64,000 bases of DNA from JAOABC01 sp041287495. GTDB taxonomy: Bacteria; Aquificota; Aquificia; Aquificales; Hydrogenothermaceae. Every line of letters starts with the position of its first letter. The first letter of the stretch is position 1. Positions 1 through 8,808 of the stretch are shown here, in pieces. The notes under the pieces were generated by a model. The model was not told the DNA's origin and made no database searches. It was given only the letters and a program-made list of their open reading frames with translations. The translations under genes and the position numbers were made by a program. The DNA lies in assembly GCA_041287495.1 (NCBI GenBank), contig JBEULE010000034.1, forward strand, positions 62,001 to 126,000, written 5' to 3'.

Positions 1-1792
1 CGTCTGCTATTCTTTCAGTAGAAGAGCATTGCTGGGCTATAATCTCTAATTTTTTAGGCAACTCTTCTAAATCTTTTTTTGTAAATTTCTTCTTGATGGC
101 TTTTTTAAGTAATCTATGAACCCATACATCTGCATATCTCCTTATAGGTGATGTAAAGTGTGTATAACACTCTGAAGCAAGTCCAAAATGTCCTATATTC
201 TCCGGTGAGTATTTTGCCTGTTTCATTGTCCTTAATGCTAAAAATCTAACTAACGACTCTTCCTGGGTACCAACAGCCATATTTATAAGTTTTTGTATAA
301 ATTTAGATGTTATCTCTCCTTTTGGATATTCCACTTTATAACCTAATCCTGCCAATATATCTATAAATGCTTCTACTTTTTCAGGTTTTGGATTTTCATG
401 GATACGGTATATAAACGGATAACCATTTTTTTCCATGTGCTTTGCTACTGTTTCATTTGCTATTATCATAAACTCTTCTATTATTCTATGGGTAAGATGC
501 CTCTCATATGGAACTACATCGTATGGGTCTCCGGTTTCCGTAAAGAGTATTTTTGACTCTGGCATATCAAAGTCAATACTACCTCTCTCTTCTTTTGCTT
601 TCATAAGTATATTTGCAAGCTCTTCCATATGTTTAAGAGGTTCTACCAACCCAGGAAATTTTTCTATAAGCTCAGGTTGTCCTAATATTATTCCAAGGGC
701 TTGGTCGTATGTAAGTTTAGCTTTACTCTCTATAACACTTTCGTATATATCATACTCAACCACATTCCCATGTTTATCTATAAGCATCTCACAAGTGAAT
801 GCATATTTTCTCTCAAATGGTCTAAGACTACATAGGTCTGCAGCAAGTCTTTCCGGAAGCATATGTAATGCTCTTTCTGGAAGATAGTAAGTATTTCCTC
901 TTTCAAAAGCTTCTTTATCTATAGCTGAACCTTCTTTAACATAATGAGAAACATCTGCTATGTGGACAAAAAGTCTGTATTTATCTCCTTCTTTTTCTAT
1001 AGCAACTGCATCATCGTGGTCTCTGGCACTTTCTGGGTCTATTGTAAAACATATCTGTTTTGTTAAATCTCTTCTGTTTTTTGTTATTTTAACTGCTTTA
1101 GGAAGTTTTTCTGCTTCTTCTAATGCCTCTTTTGAGTGTTCTAATGGTAAGTTATACTTTCTTGCTATAATTTCTGCTACTGTTTGTGTATTTTTAACTT
1201 TTCCAAGAGATTTTATAATTTTTCCTTTAGCTTCTATACCTTTTGCCGGATACTGAGTAATTTCAACAACTACATAATCTTCAATCTCATACTTTTTAGC
1301 TTCTTTTTTATTTACATATATCTTGTGAGGTATAACAAAATCCAGTAGATGGACAAAGTATCTATCTTTCTCTTTTTTTAGTTTTCCTACTGCTGTTTTT
1401 ACCTTCCTCTCTAAAACTTTTACTATTTTGGCTTCTTTTTTACCTCTGTATAACTTCTCCTGAGCTAAAACTATGTCTCCATCAAATAGATAGTCCATCT
1501 CCGGTGGAGGTATAAATAAATCAGGCTCTCCATCTTCTCTTATTAAAAATCCAAATCCACTTTCATGGGCTTCTACTTTTCCTTTTATATAGTTTTCTTC
1601 TTTTTCTTTTGGTATAGTGTATTTTCCTTTGTAAAATTTTACTATTCCCTTTTTCTGTAATTTTTTAAGTATCTTTTTTAGCTCTTTTTTTTGATTTTTC
1701 TCTAACTTTAATCCTTTTAAAATCGTATTAAAGAATACATTTTGTTTCTTTTTTTTGATAAATTCTATAACCTTTTCTTCCGTTAACTCCAC
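1..1792 (-). CDS. rnr: Ribonuclease R (RNase II family), 3' part outside window
   Basis: 3'-5' exoribonuclease that degrades structured RNA in the cytoplasm. About 597 codons are visible. They start with a winged-helix segment (about residues 1-60), then a cold-shock-like domain (GFGFLI near residue 75), then the RNB catalytic domain with IDPESARDHDDAV carrying the metal-binding aspartates, and the family signature HFTSPIRRYADV. The C-terminal S1 domain must lie beyond position 1. The start is GTG at 1792, chosen because AGAGGT lies seven bases upstream and the preceding frame closes there. It lies 80 bp downstream of argD on the same strand, so it may be co-transcribed. Family call is secure; only the 3' end is missing. 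Confidence 0.93.
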   Translation of the reverse strand, partial: MELTEEKVIEFIKKKKQNVFFNTILKGLKLEKNQKKELKKILKKLQKKGIVKFYKGKYTIPKEKEENYIKGKVEAHESGFGFLIREDGEPDLFIPPPEMDYLFDGDIVLAQEKLYRGKKEAKIVKVLERKVKTAVGKLKKEKDRYFVHLLDFVIPHKIYVNKKEAKKYEIEDYVVVEITQYPAKGIEAKGKIIKSLGKVKNTQTVAEIIARKYNLPLEHSKEALEEAEKLPKAVKITKNRRDLTKQICFTIDPESARDHDDAVAIEKEGDKYRLFVHIADVSHYVKEGSAIDKEAFERGNTYYLPERALHMLPERLAADLCSLRPFERKYAFTCEMLIDKHGNVVEYDIYESVIESKAKLTYDQALGIILGQPELIEKFPGLVEPLKHMEELANILMKAKEERGSIDFDMPESKILFTETGDPYDVVPYERHLTHRIIEEFMIIANETVAKHMEKNGYPFIYRIHENPKPEKVEAFIDILAGLGYKVEYPKGEITSKFIQKLINMAVGTQEESLVRFLALRTMKQAKYSPENIGHFGLASECYTHFTSPIRRYADVWVHRLLKKAIKKKFTKKDLEELPKKLEIIAQQCSSTERIAD

Positions 1793-1872
1793 TTTTATAC
1801 CTCTACTTTATTTACAACTTCAATAATCTTCTCAACTAAATTCTCTTTTAGAAGTTGTTTTTACCTTCATAT

Positions 1873-3030
1873 CTATACTTTCGTGTGTGAATCTATAACT
1901 TCTTTTAAAATCTCTATTGATAAATCTATATCCTGTTTTGAGATTATCAATGGTGGAACAAATCTTAATGTATTACTTCCAGCAGTTCCTATTATTAATC
2001 CTCTTTTCAGACATTCTTCCATAACTTTTTTTGCAGGTATAGATTCTGGTAAGTCAAGTCCAACCATAAGTCCTAATCCCTTTGGTAAGTAGCCAGTTTC
2101 TTTCAGTCTTTCTTTTAGATATTTACCTTTTTCTTCCACATTTTCTAAAAATCCTTCTGATAGTATCTCTTCTAAAACTACTTTTGCTGCTGTTGTAGAT
2201 AAGTAATTTCCTCCAAAAGTTGAAGCATGGGTTCCAGGTGTAAATGATTTTGCTACTTCACTTTTTGCAATTATTGCACCTATTGGCACTCCTCCACCTA
2301 AGCCTTTTGCTAAAGAGAATATATTAGGTTGTATACTATAATGTTGAAAGGCAAATAGTTTTCCAGTTCTTCCTATACCTGTTTGAACTTCATCTACGCA
2401 GAAAAGTATTCCTTTCTCTTGACATAAGTTGTGAAGCTGATTTATAAACTCTCTATCTGCAGGATTTACTCCACCTTCCCCCTGGACCATCTCTATTAAG
2501 ATAGCTGCTGTTTTATCATTTATTAATTTTTTTACAGAATCAATATCGTTAAACTTTGCATACCTAAATCCTTCAACTAATGGTTCAAAACCTTTGTGAT
2601 ACTTTGGTTGAGCTGTAGCTGTTAGTGCTGCTAAGGTCCTACCATGAAAACTTCCTTCAAAAGTTATTATCTCGTATCTGTTTTCTCCTTTATCGTGAAA
2701 ATATTTTCTAACTAACTTTATCAATGCCTCATTTGCCTCTGCTCCACTATTACAGAAAAATACTTTACCGTCTTTTATAGAGTTTTCAACTAAAATCTTA
2801 GCCACTTCCTCCTGGGGCTCTATTTTAAACAGATTTGATACATGAATTATCTTAGAAGCTTGCTGACATATAGCTTGTGTTAACTTGGGATGGTTGTACC
2901 CAAGGCAGTTTACAGCTATTCCAGATAACATATCAATGTATTTTTTACCATCTCTATCATAAAGATAACAGCCATCTCCTCTTTCAAAGTAATAATCAAA
3001 CCTTCCGTAATTTTCCATTAAATAACTCAT
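1873..3030 (-). CDS. argD: Acetylornithine aminotransferase
   Basis: Class III PLP-dependent aminotransferase of arginine (and possibly lysine) biosynthesis that transfers an amino group between glutamate and N-acetylglutamate semialdehyde. The 385 residues match the usual family length. Visible motifs are SGAEANE (95-101), FHGRTLAAL, VDEVQTGIGRTG (the PLP-contacting Asp near 213) and LAKGLGGGVP with the Schiff-base lysine near 242. AGGAGG precedes the ATG. The start codon overlaps the stop of the upstream methyltransferase gene (ATGA), implying translational coupling. Ornithine or succinyl-ornithine aminotransferase would be hard to exclude from sequence alone, but short class III enzymes of this type are normally ArgD. 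Confidence 0.92.
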   Translation of the reverse strand: MSYLMENYGRFDYYFERGDGCYLYDRDGKKYIDMLSGIAVNCLGYNHPKLTQAICQQASKIIHVSNLFKIEPQEEVAKILVENSIKDGKVFFCNSGAEANEALIKLVRKYFHDKGENRYEIITFEGSFHGRTLAALTATAQPKYHKGFEPLVEGFRYAKFNDIDSVKKLINDKTAAILIEMVQGEGGVNPADREFINQLHNLCQEKGILFCVDEVQTGIGRTGKLFAFQHYSIQPNIFSLAKGLGGGVPIGAIIAKSEVAKSFTPGTHASTFGGNYLSTTAAKVVLEEILSEGFLENVEEKGKYLKERLKETGYLPKGLGLMVGLDLPESIPAKKVMEECLKRGLIIGTAGSNTLRFVPPLIISKQDIDLSIEILKEVIDSHTKV

Positions 3031-3713
3031 ATATCCTCCTTTTTAAAAACAGCTACATGTATAAGCCCTAAAAATCTCTTTGAGTAGTAGTAGGTTTTAA
3101 ATCCATTTTTACTAAAAAACTCTAAAAGTTCTCCTTCTGTCATACTGTTTTTTATTGATTCTACAAAGTAATCCCACTCTTCTTTTGAAAATATAATTTT
3201 CCCAAAAGGTCTAAATATTTTATCTGCAAAGGTTATCATAAAAGAGTATAAGAGCCTACTGTTTGGTTTTGCTATCTCAACTATAGATATATATCCATCT
3301 TTAACTAATACTCTCTTTGATTCAGATAAAATTTCGTTAGCTGGTAGATGTCTAAACACCAGAGAGAAAAAGATATTATTGACAGAATTATCTTTAATTG
3401 GTATGTTTAAAGCATCAGCTTTTAAGAGTAAAAACTTCTTTACTCCATGGTTTTCAAGCTTCATTTTAGCAGTTTTTAGCATATTTAAAGATAGGTCTAT
3501 ACCTATCAGATTCGATTCTTTTGATAATCTGTATAGTTTTAATAAAATTTCTCCGGTTCCAGTTCCTATATCTACAACATATTTCCCTATAGGTGTGTTA
3601 TTTATAGCTTCTAACTGCCAACTGTTTATCCTATTAAAAGTTACAAGATTTAAAAATCTATCATAGGCTCTATGAACAGAATCAAAAATGCTTTCTGCTA
3701 TACTTTTTTCCAT
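3027..3713 (-). CDS. UbiE/COQ5-like SAM-dependent methyltransferase
   Basis: Class I methyltransferase of 228 residues. The SAM-binding motif VDIGTGTGEI is at about 48-57, the acidic motif GIDLSLNML follows, then ADALNIP. The N-terminal SIFDSVHRAYDRFLN and C-terminal FVESIKNSMTEGEL segments resemble UbiE/MenG enzymes, which C-methylate the quinone ring. A menaquinone-type (or methionaquinone-type) methyltransferase is therefore the best guess, although many UbiE relatives have other substrates. It overlaps the end of cysS by 16 bp and couples to argD through ATGA, so cysS, this gene and argD form one transcription unit. GGGAG is placed correctly before the ATG. Confidence 0.7.
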   Translation of the reverse strand: MEKSIAESIFDSVHRAYDRFLNLVTFNRINSWQLEAINNTPIGKYVVDIGTGTGEILLKLYRLSKESNLIGIDLSLNMLKTAKMKLENHGVKKFLLLKADALNIPIKDNSVNNIFFSLVFRHLPANEILSESKRVLVKDGYISIVEIAKPNSRLLYSFMITFADKIFRPFGKIIFSKEEWDYFVESIKNSMTEGELLEFFSKNGFKTYYYSKRFLGLIHVAVFKKEDI

Positions 3714-5161
3714 TTGCTCCCTACAGGTGTGTCTTCTATAACTATACCTTTTTCCTGTAATTTATCTCTTATATAGTCAGCTATACTATACTGTTTTTCT
3801 TTTCTTGCTTTATCTCTTACATCAAGTAATATCTGAATTATATCTTCGTTTAACTCTTCTTCTTTCTTCTCTACTTTCATCTCTTCTGTTTTTACACAAG
3901 GTTGTAAGCTGTCAAATAAACCGAATATATCTCTACAAAGGTTGTGTATTGCCTCTGATGCTTCTTTGTAAGATTCAAGAGCTTTTTTTGAAATACCACC
4001 ATTCTTTATAGCTCTATCCTTTAAGATATTCATCTCTCTTACAAGTCCAAATAAAGATGCTAATGCCTCCGGTGTGTTAAAGTCATCACTCATTGCACTG
4101 TAAAATCCACTTTGGGCTTTCTGTATCTGCTGGTATAAATCTCCTTCAAAGTTCTCATCTATTGGAAGTTTTGATAGTATCTCATACTCTTGTATAGCAT
4201 TTTTTAATCTCTCGTATGCTTTTTTGGTTTCTTCCATCTTTTCCCATGAAAAATCAAGGGGACTTCTGTAATGGACAGATAAAACTAAAAGTCTTAGGAT
4301 ATCTGGTTCGTATTTTGAGTAAATCTCTTTCATTGTTATGTAGTTTCCAAGAGATTTTGACATCTTCTGGCCATTTACTGTAACAAGCCCATTGTGTACC
4401 CAGTATCTTGCAAAAGGTTTTCCTGTCAATGCTTCTGCTTGGGCTATCTCATTCTCATGATGTGGAAATGTTAAATCTAATCCTCCGCCGTGAATATCTA
4501 TTGTTTCACCTAAATGTTTAAATATCATTGCACAGCATTCTGTATGCCAACCAGGTCTTCCTTTCCCCCATGGTGAATCCCAGTAAGGTTCTCCTGCTTT
4601 TGAAGCTTTCCAGAGAGCAAAATCAAGTGGGTCTTTCTTCTTTTCTCCAGGTTCTATTCTTGCACCGACTAAAAGTTCATCAACACTTCTCTTTGATAAT
4701 TTACCGTAATCTTTGAATTTCCTTACAGAAAAGTATACATCTCCATCAACTTCGTAAGCAAAACCTTTATCTATTAAATCCTGTATAAATTTTATAATAT
4801 CTGGAATATGTGTCGTAACTCTTGGCTCTATATCTGCCGGTTCTATTCTAAATTTTTCAGCATCATCAAAATACTCTTTTATATATCTGTCAGAGACAAC
4901 CGAGAAAGGAACACACTCATTTTTAGCTCTGTTTATTATTTTATCATCAACATCTGTAAAGTTTCTAACAAATATAACACGATATCCAAGATATCTTAGA
5001 TATCTCCTTATTACATCAAATACTATTAGACTTCTACCATGTCCTACATGGTTATAATCATAAACAGTGACACCACAGGTGTATATCTTTACCTCACCGG
5101 GCTTTATGGGTGCAAAATCCTCTTTTTTCCCAGAAAGTGTATTATATATCTTCAAACTCAT
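3698..5161 (-). CDS. cysS: Cysteinyl-tRNA synthetase
   Basis: Class Ia aminoacyl-tRNA synthetase that charges tRNA-Cys with cysteine. The 487 residues are a standard length. The HIGH-type motif is HVGH at 38-41, and KMSKS is at 266-270. The zinc-site residues C30, C209 and the HHENE segment (234-238) are all present. It is first gene of the cysS-methyltransferase-argD run. GAGGG lies about seven bases before the ATG. Confidence 0.97.
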   Translation of the reverse strand: MSLKIYNTLSGKKEDFAPIKPGEVKIYTCGVTVYDYNHVGHGRSLIVFDVIRRYLRYLGYRVIFVRNFTDVDDKIINRAKNECVPFSVVSDRYIKEYFDDAEKFRIEPADIEPRVTTHIPDIIKFIQDLIDKGFAYEVDGDVYFSVRKFKDYGKLSKRSVDELLVGARIEPGEKKKDPLDFALWKASKAGEPYWDSPWGKGRPGWHTECCAMIFKHLGETIDIHGGGLDLTFPHHENEIAQAEALTGKPFARYWVHNGLVTVNGQKMSKSLGNYITMKEIYSKYEPDILRLLVLSVHYRSPLDFSWEKMEETKKAYERLKNAIQEYEILSKLPIDENFEGDLYQQIQKAQSGFYSAMSDDFNTPEALASLFGLVREMNILKDRAIKNGGISKKALESYKEASEAIHNLCRDIFGLFDSLQPCVKTEEMKVEKKEEELNEDIIQILLDVRDKARKEKQYSIADYIRDKLQEKGIVIEDTPVGSKWKKV

Positions 5162-5204
5162 ACTAAGACCCTCTTGACTTTAATTTATCAAAAATTTTAC
5201 CATA

Positions 5205-6122
5205 TCAGCTATAGTTTTCGTTTCTCTTTTTTGATATAAGCCAATAAACTATTCCAAGTATCAAAATAACAATACCAAAACTTAATATCTCTAAAGCTTT
5301 TTTTTCATCACCAAGAGATAATGATGCTATAAGTAGCTTTCTTATCATAGCTGCAAGGGCTATACCTATAAATGCATATAGAGCAAATCCTCCGCCTCTG
5401 AAATGTTTTATCTCTTCATTCATAAGCTCCCCAACAGCCCAAAGAATAAGTAAGCTACCTAAAGTTGATACTATGGCTTCCTCAAAAGGTACTATATTGA
5501 ATAAGAGTTTGTAGATATCATAGAAAAAAAGACCAACAACAAAGACTGCAACGATTACTAAGGCTGACAGAATAGCTAAGTCTATAAAATCTGCGAACTT
5601 TCTGGCAAAGCTAAACAGTTTCTTTTCTAATGAAGACCTAGCAGCATATTTTGAAAGCTCCTCTTCTCTGTAAGCCATTGTAAGTATATCAAGATTTATA
5701 TCAAGTAACTTTCCTACGGAAGCCACATATATATTCCTCTCTTTTCTATCCTCTATCTCTATATCAATTTTCTCAATGATAAATCTTCTAACAAAATTAA
5801 AGCTAGCATTTACATAGTGGGTAGGAAGCCCTATATAGACATGAACTTGTCCAATTCTGTTTAGTTTTAAAAAATACTCAATTCCATAATTTCCACTAAA
5901 CAGGTCTAAAAACCATTCTTTTAATTTTTCTTTATGTCTATTTAATATCTCTTCATTTTTAAAATATTTTTTAGCTTCCGCAAATTTGAATATGTACTTG
6001 TAGAATCTATCTAGGAACTCTGTTTGATACTTTTCCATAATTGGTTTTAATTTAACTATTCTTTCGATATCAACTTCTTCAAACTCATAATCTTTTTTTA
6101 GCTGTTCTATATTCTCTATCAT
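5205..6122 (-). CDS. Globin-coupled PsiE-type membrane protein
   Basis: Two-part protein of 305 residues. Residues 1-165 look like a globin-coupled-sensor (protoglobin) domain: helical, with RIGQVHVYIGLPTHYV, where H94 is the probable proximal haem ligand. Residues 175-300 contain about four hydrophobic segments and the signature LGSLLILWAVGELMNEEIKHFRGGGFAL of the PsiE (phosphate-starvation-inducible E) family. A haem domain in the cytoplasm joined to a membrane module suggests O2, NO or redox sensing coupled to an unknown membrane activity; the function is inference. It stands alone with its own near-consensus promoter. The domain assignment is from motif recognition. Confidence 0.75.
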   Translation of the reverse strand: MIENIEQLKKDYEFEEVDIERIVKLKPIMEKYQTEFLDRFYKYIFKFAEAKKYFKNEEILNRHKEKLKEWFLDLFSGNYGIEYFLKLNRIGQVHVYIGLPTHYVNASFNFVRRFIIEKIDIEIEDRKERNIYVASVGKLLDINLDILTMAYREEELSKYAARSSLEKKLFSFARKFADFIDLAILSALVIVAVFVVGLFFYDIYKLLFNIVPFEEAIVSTLGSLLILWAVGELMNEEIKHFRGGGFALYAFIGIALAAMIRKLLIASLSLGDEKKALEILSFGIVILILGIVYWLISKKRNENYS

Positions 6123-6150
6123 TTAACACACCTTCAAGTATTTGTAAATA

Positions 6151-6179
6151 AGTATACTTAGGAATTTTTGATATGTAAA
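6151..6179 (-). promoter_or_regulatory. Sigma-70-type promoter for the globin-PsiE gene
   Basis: Read on the minus strand, TTTACA (6174-6179) and TATACT (6151-6156) are separated by exactly 17 bases. The -10 ends 28 bases before the ATG at 6122. This is the clearest promoter match in the window. Confidence 0.65.
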
Positions 6180-6223
6180 GAATACATATTTGGAAAAGAT
6201 TTAAAAGAATATTGGATATGGTA

Positions 6224-6251
6224 GGAGTTTACCCGGTGATGGGTAAACTCC
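6224..6251 (-). terminator. Strong hairpin between SCO and globin-PsiE genes
   Basis: A perfect 11-bp stem, GGAGTTTACCC with its complement at 6241-6251, closes a 6-nt loop. It lies just past the stop of the SCO gene on the minus strand. No T-run follows on that strand, so it may be a weak or factor-assisted terminator or a 3'-end stabiliser. Confidence 0.55.
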
Positions 6252-6259
6252 GAAAATAA

Positions 6260-6871
6260 TTATTTATTTATAAGTTCCTCCACATCTTCTACGATTTTTT
6301 CAACTGGTAGATATATACCTAACCACTCTTCAACTTGATTTCCATTTTTATCTATAATTATTGTTCTAACCGGAGTATGGGTTATCATTTTATGTTCCAT
6401 CTTATGATGATGGTGTCCTCCATGATCCATTTCCATCACTTTTTCTTTAACTTCTATTTCATAAGCATCCCAGGCTTTCTTTAAATCTTTTGGGCTACCT
6501 GTTAAGAATACAAAGTCATCAAGGTTTCTTATGGTTTTATACTCTTTTAAAACTTTCGGAGTATCTTTTGGATCCACTGTGATAAAAACTATTTGGTATT
6601 TACCTTTATAACCTTTTTCATTTAGTTTTTCACTAATCTGTTTTAAAGCTGCAGTAACAGTAGGACATACATGTTGGCAGTGGGTAAATCCAAAGTAAAG
6701 TATAACCACTTTTCCTTTAAAGTCTGATAACTTTGTTGGTTTTCCTTCTTCATTTACTAAGTTTTCAACTTCTACTACTGGCTTTGGAAACCCTTTTGTG
6801 CTCCCCTGTAAAGCAAATGAACCTGAAAAGATTAAAAGTGGCAAGATTAGTAAGATGATAAACTTTTTCAT
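6260..6871 (-). CDS. SCO1/SenC family copper chaperone / thiol protein
   Basis: 203-residue exported protein with a hydrophobic signal sequence at about 1-20 followed by a thioredoxin-like fold. It has the SCO copper motif HCQHVCP (CxxxC) and a downstream His (THTPVRT) in the position of the third copper ligand. SCO proteins deliver copper to the CuA site of cytochrome oxidase or act as thiol reductases. An insertion just before that His, DHGGHHHHKMEHKM, is histidine- and methionine-rich and could bind extra metal. The longer frame runs upstream, but the start at 6871 is chosen because GGAGGT lies seven bases before it and a signal peptide follows. No oxidase genes are nearby. Confidence 0.88.
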   Translation of the reverse strand: MKKFIILLILPLLIFSGSFALQGSTKGFPKPVVEVENLVNEEGKPTKLSDFKGKVVILYFGFTHCQHVCPTVTAALKQISEKLNEKGYKGKYQIVFITVDPKDTPKVLKEYKTIRNLDDFVFLTGSPKDLKKAWDAYEIEVKEKVMEMDHGGHHHHKMEHKMITHTPVRTIIIDKNGNQVEEWLGIYLPVEKIVEDVEELINK

Positions 6872-6905
6872 CTTTTCGACCTCCAACATTGATTTATATT
6901 TATTA

Positions 6906-6934
6906 ATTTTAGTTAAAAGTAATGTTAAAATCAA
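6906..6934 (-). promoter_or_regulatory. Candidate promoter for the SCO gene
   Basis: On the minus strand, TTGATT (6929-6934) and TAAAAT (6906-6911) have a 17-base spacer, 34 bases before the chosen ATG. This also supports the downstream start, because the longer frame would begin upstream of this promoter. Confidence 0.45.
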
Positions 6935-7019
6935 ACAAAAATTTAACATACAGAGAATATAGCTATTTAAAAATGCTAAAATATATTTTGAGAGAATTTT
7001 ATAAGAGGTAAAACAAAGT

Positions 7020-8807
7020 ATGGAAGATAGATTAAGTAAAATTAGAAACTTTTCTATAATAGCCCATGTTGACCATGGAAAATCTACGTTAGCAGATAGA
7101 TTGATAGAGTTTACTGGAGCTCTTGAGAAGAGAGAAATGAAAGAACAACTCCTTGATACACTTGATATAGAGAGAGAAAGGGGGATAACCATAAAACTTC
7201 AAGCTGTAAGACTGAAGTATAAAGATTACACTCTTCATCTTATAGACACACCGGGACATGTAGATTTTGGATATGAGGTTTCAAGGTCATTAGCTGCCTG
7301 TGAAGGTGCTTTACTTTTAATAGATGCTACACAAGGTATAGAAGCTCAAACGATAGCAACATTCTGGCAAGCTCTAAATCTTAACCTTGAAATTATTCCG
7401 GTTATAAATAAGATAGACCTTCCCTCTGCAGATGTTGATAGGATAAAGAGACAGATAGAAGAGGTTTTAGGACTTGACCCGGAAGGAGCAATTTTAGCTT
7501 CCGGAAAAGCCGGAATAGGTATAGAGGATATTTTGGAAGCCATAGTAAATAGAATACCACCTCCAAAAGGAGATGAAAAGGCTCCGTTAAAAGCCCTTAT
7601 ATTTGACTCTTACTATGATCCTTATAGAGGAGCTGTTGCCTTTGTTAGAATTGTTGATGGAGAGGTAAAGGTAGGGACAAAAATCAGACTTATGTCAACG
7701 GGAAAAGAGTTTGAGGTTACAGAGGTTGGAGCTCAAACTCCAAAGATGGAGAGGTTAGAATACTTAAAAGCCGGTGATGTTGGATATATAGCTGCAACAA
7801 TAAAAGATGTGAGAGATATAAGAGTTGGAGATACAATTACAGATGCAAAAAGACCTGCAAAAGAGCCTATAGAAGGTTTTAGACCTGCAAAACCTATGGT
7901 ATATGCTGGACTTTATCCAACCGGTTCTACAACTTTTGAAGATATGAGGGATGCTTTAGAGAGATACTCGATAAACGATGCGGCAATTACTTACGAAGTA
8001 GAATCTTCACCGGCTTTGGGGATGGGATTTAGATGTGGGTTCTTGGGACTTTTACACCTTGAGATAGTTCAGGAAAGATTAGAGAGGGAGTACAACATAG
8101 AGCTTATAACTACAGCTCCAAATGTTATATACAAAGTTATAACAACAAAAGGTGAGGAGATAGAGATAAGGAATCCTTCCCAACTTCCAAATCCTACATA
8201 TATAGACAAAATCTTAGAGCCGTATATAGAGGCAAGTATAATCACTCCAAGTGAGTATGTAGGTGCTATAATGCAACTTGTCCAGGACAAAAGAGGTTTA
8301 CAGAAAGGATTTGAATACTTAGATCAAAAAACGGTTTTACTTAGATATGATATACCTTTAGGAGAGGTTCTCTTTGATTTCCATGATAAACTAAAAACAG
8401 CAACAAAAGGGTATGCCTCCTTTGATTATGAGTTTATCGGTTATAGAGAAGGAGACCTTGTTAAGATGGATATCCTTATAAATGATGAACCAGTTGATGC
8501 CCTTTCATTTATAGTCCATAGAGATAAAGCCTATAGAGTAGGAAGAACCTTAGTTGATAAAATGAAGGAAGTTATACCACGGCAACTTTTTGAAGTAAAA
8601 ATACAGGCTGCTATTGGGTCAAAAGTTATAGCATCTGCAAGGATAGCACCTCTTAGAAGAGATGTTTTGGCAAAGTGTTATGGTGGAGATATTACAAGAA
8701 AGAAGAAACTTTTAGAGAAACAGAAAGAAGGTAAGAAGAGGATGAAACAGTTTGGGAAAGTAGAGCTTCCACAGGAAGCATTTTTAAGTATATTGAAGGC
8801 TGATTAA
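7020..8807 (+). CDS. lepA: Elongation factor 4 (LepA), ribosome back-translocase GTPase
   Basis: Translational GTPase of 595 residues, the usual LepA length. G1 is AHVDHGKST (15-23), G3 is DTPGHVDF, and G4 is NKID. The LepA-specific C-terminal end, rich in lysine (DITRKKKLLEKQKEGKKRMKQ), is present. It binds ribosomes and affects mistranslocated or stalled complexes at the membrane and in the cytosol. GAGGT precedes the ATG. It is divergent from the SCO gene and runs one base before birA, so the two are probably co-transcribed. Confidence 0.97.
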   Translation: MEDRLSKIRNFSIIAHVDHGKSTLADRLIEFTGALEKREMKEQLLDTLDIERERGITIKLQAVRLKYKDYTLHLIDTPGHVDFGYEVSRSLAACEGALLLIDATQGIEAQTIATFWQALNLNLEIIPVINKIDLPSADVDRIKRQIEEVLGLDPEGAILASGKAGIGIEDILEAIVNRIPPPKGDEKAPLKALIFDSYYDPYRGAVAFVRIVDGEVKVGTKIRLMSTGKEFEVTEVGAQTPKMERLEYLKAGDVGYIAATIKDVRDIRVGDTITDAKRPAKEPIEGFRPAKPMVYAGLYPTGSTTFEDMRDALERYSINDAAITYEVESSPALGMGFRCGFLGLLHLEIVQERLEREYNIELITTAPNVIYKVITTKGEEIEIRNPSQLPNPTYIDKILEPYIEASIITPSEYVGAIMQLVQDKRGLQKGFEYLDQKTVLLRYDIPLGEVLFDFHDKLKTATKGYASFDYEFIGYREGDLVKMDILINDEPVDALSFIVHRDKAYRVGRTLVDKMKEVIPRQLFEVKIQAAIGSKVIASARIAPLRRDVLAKCYGGDITRKKKLLEKQKEGKKRMKQFGKVELPQEAFLSILKAD

Positions 8808-8808
8808 G

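Noticed and set aside
435..1256. Plus-strand open frames over the first 1.3 kb
   Set aside because: They mirror the rnr coding strand, have no ribosome binding site and encode low-complexity Ser/Phe-rich sequence.
6872..7192. N-terminal extension of the SCO protein by 107 codons
   Set aside because: It runs antisense through the lepA start and upstream of a good promoter; GGAGGT and a signal peptide mark the start at 6871.
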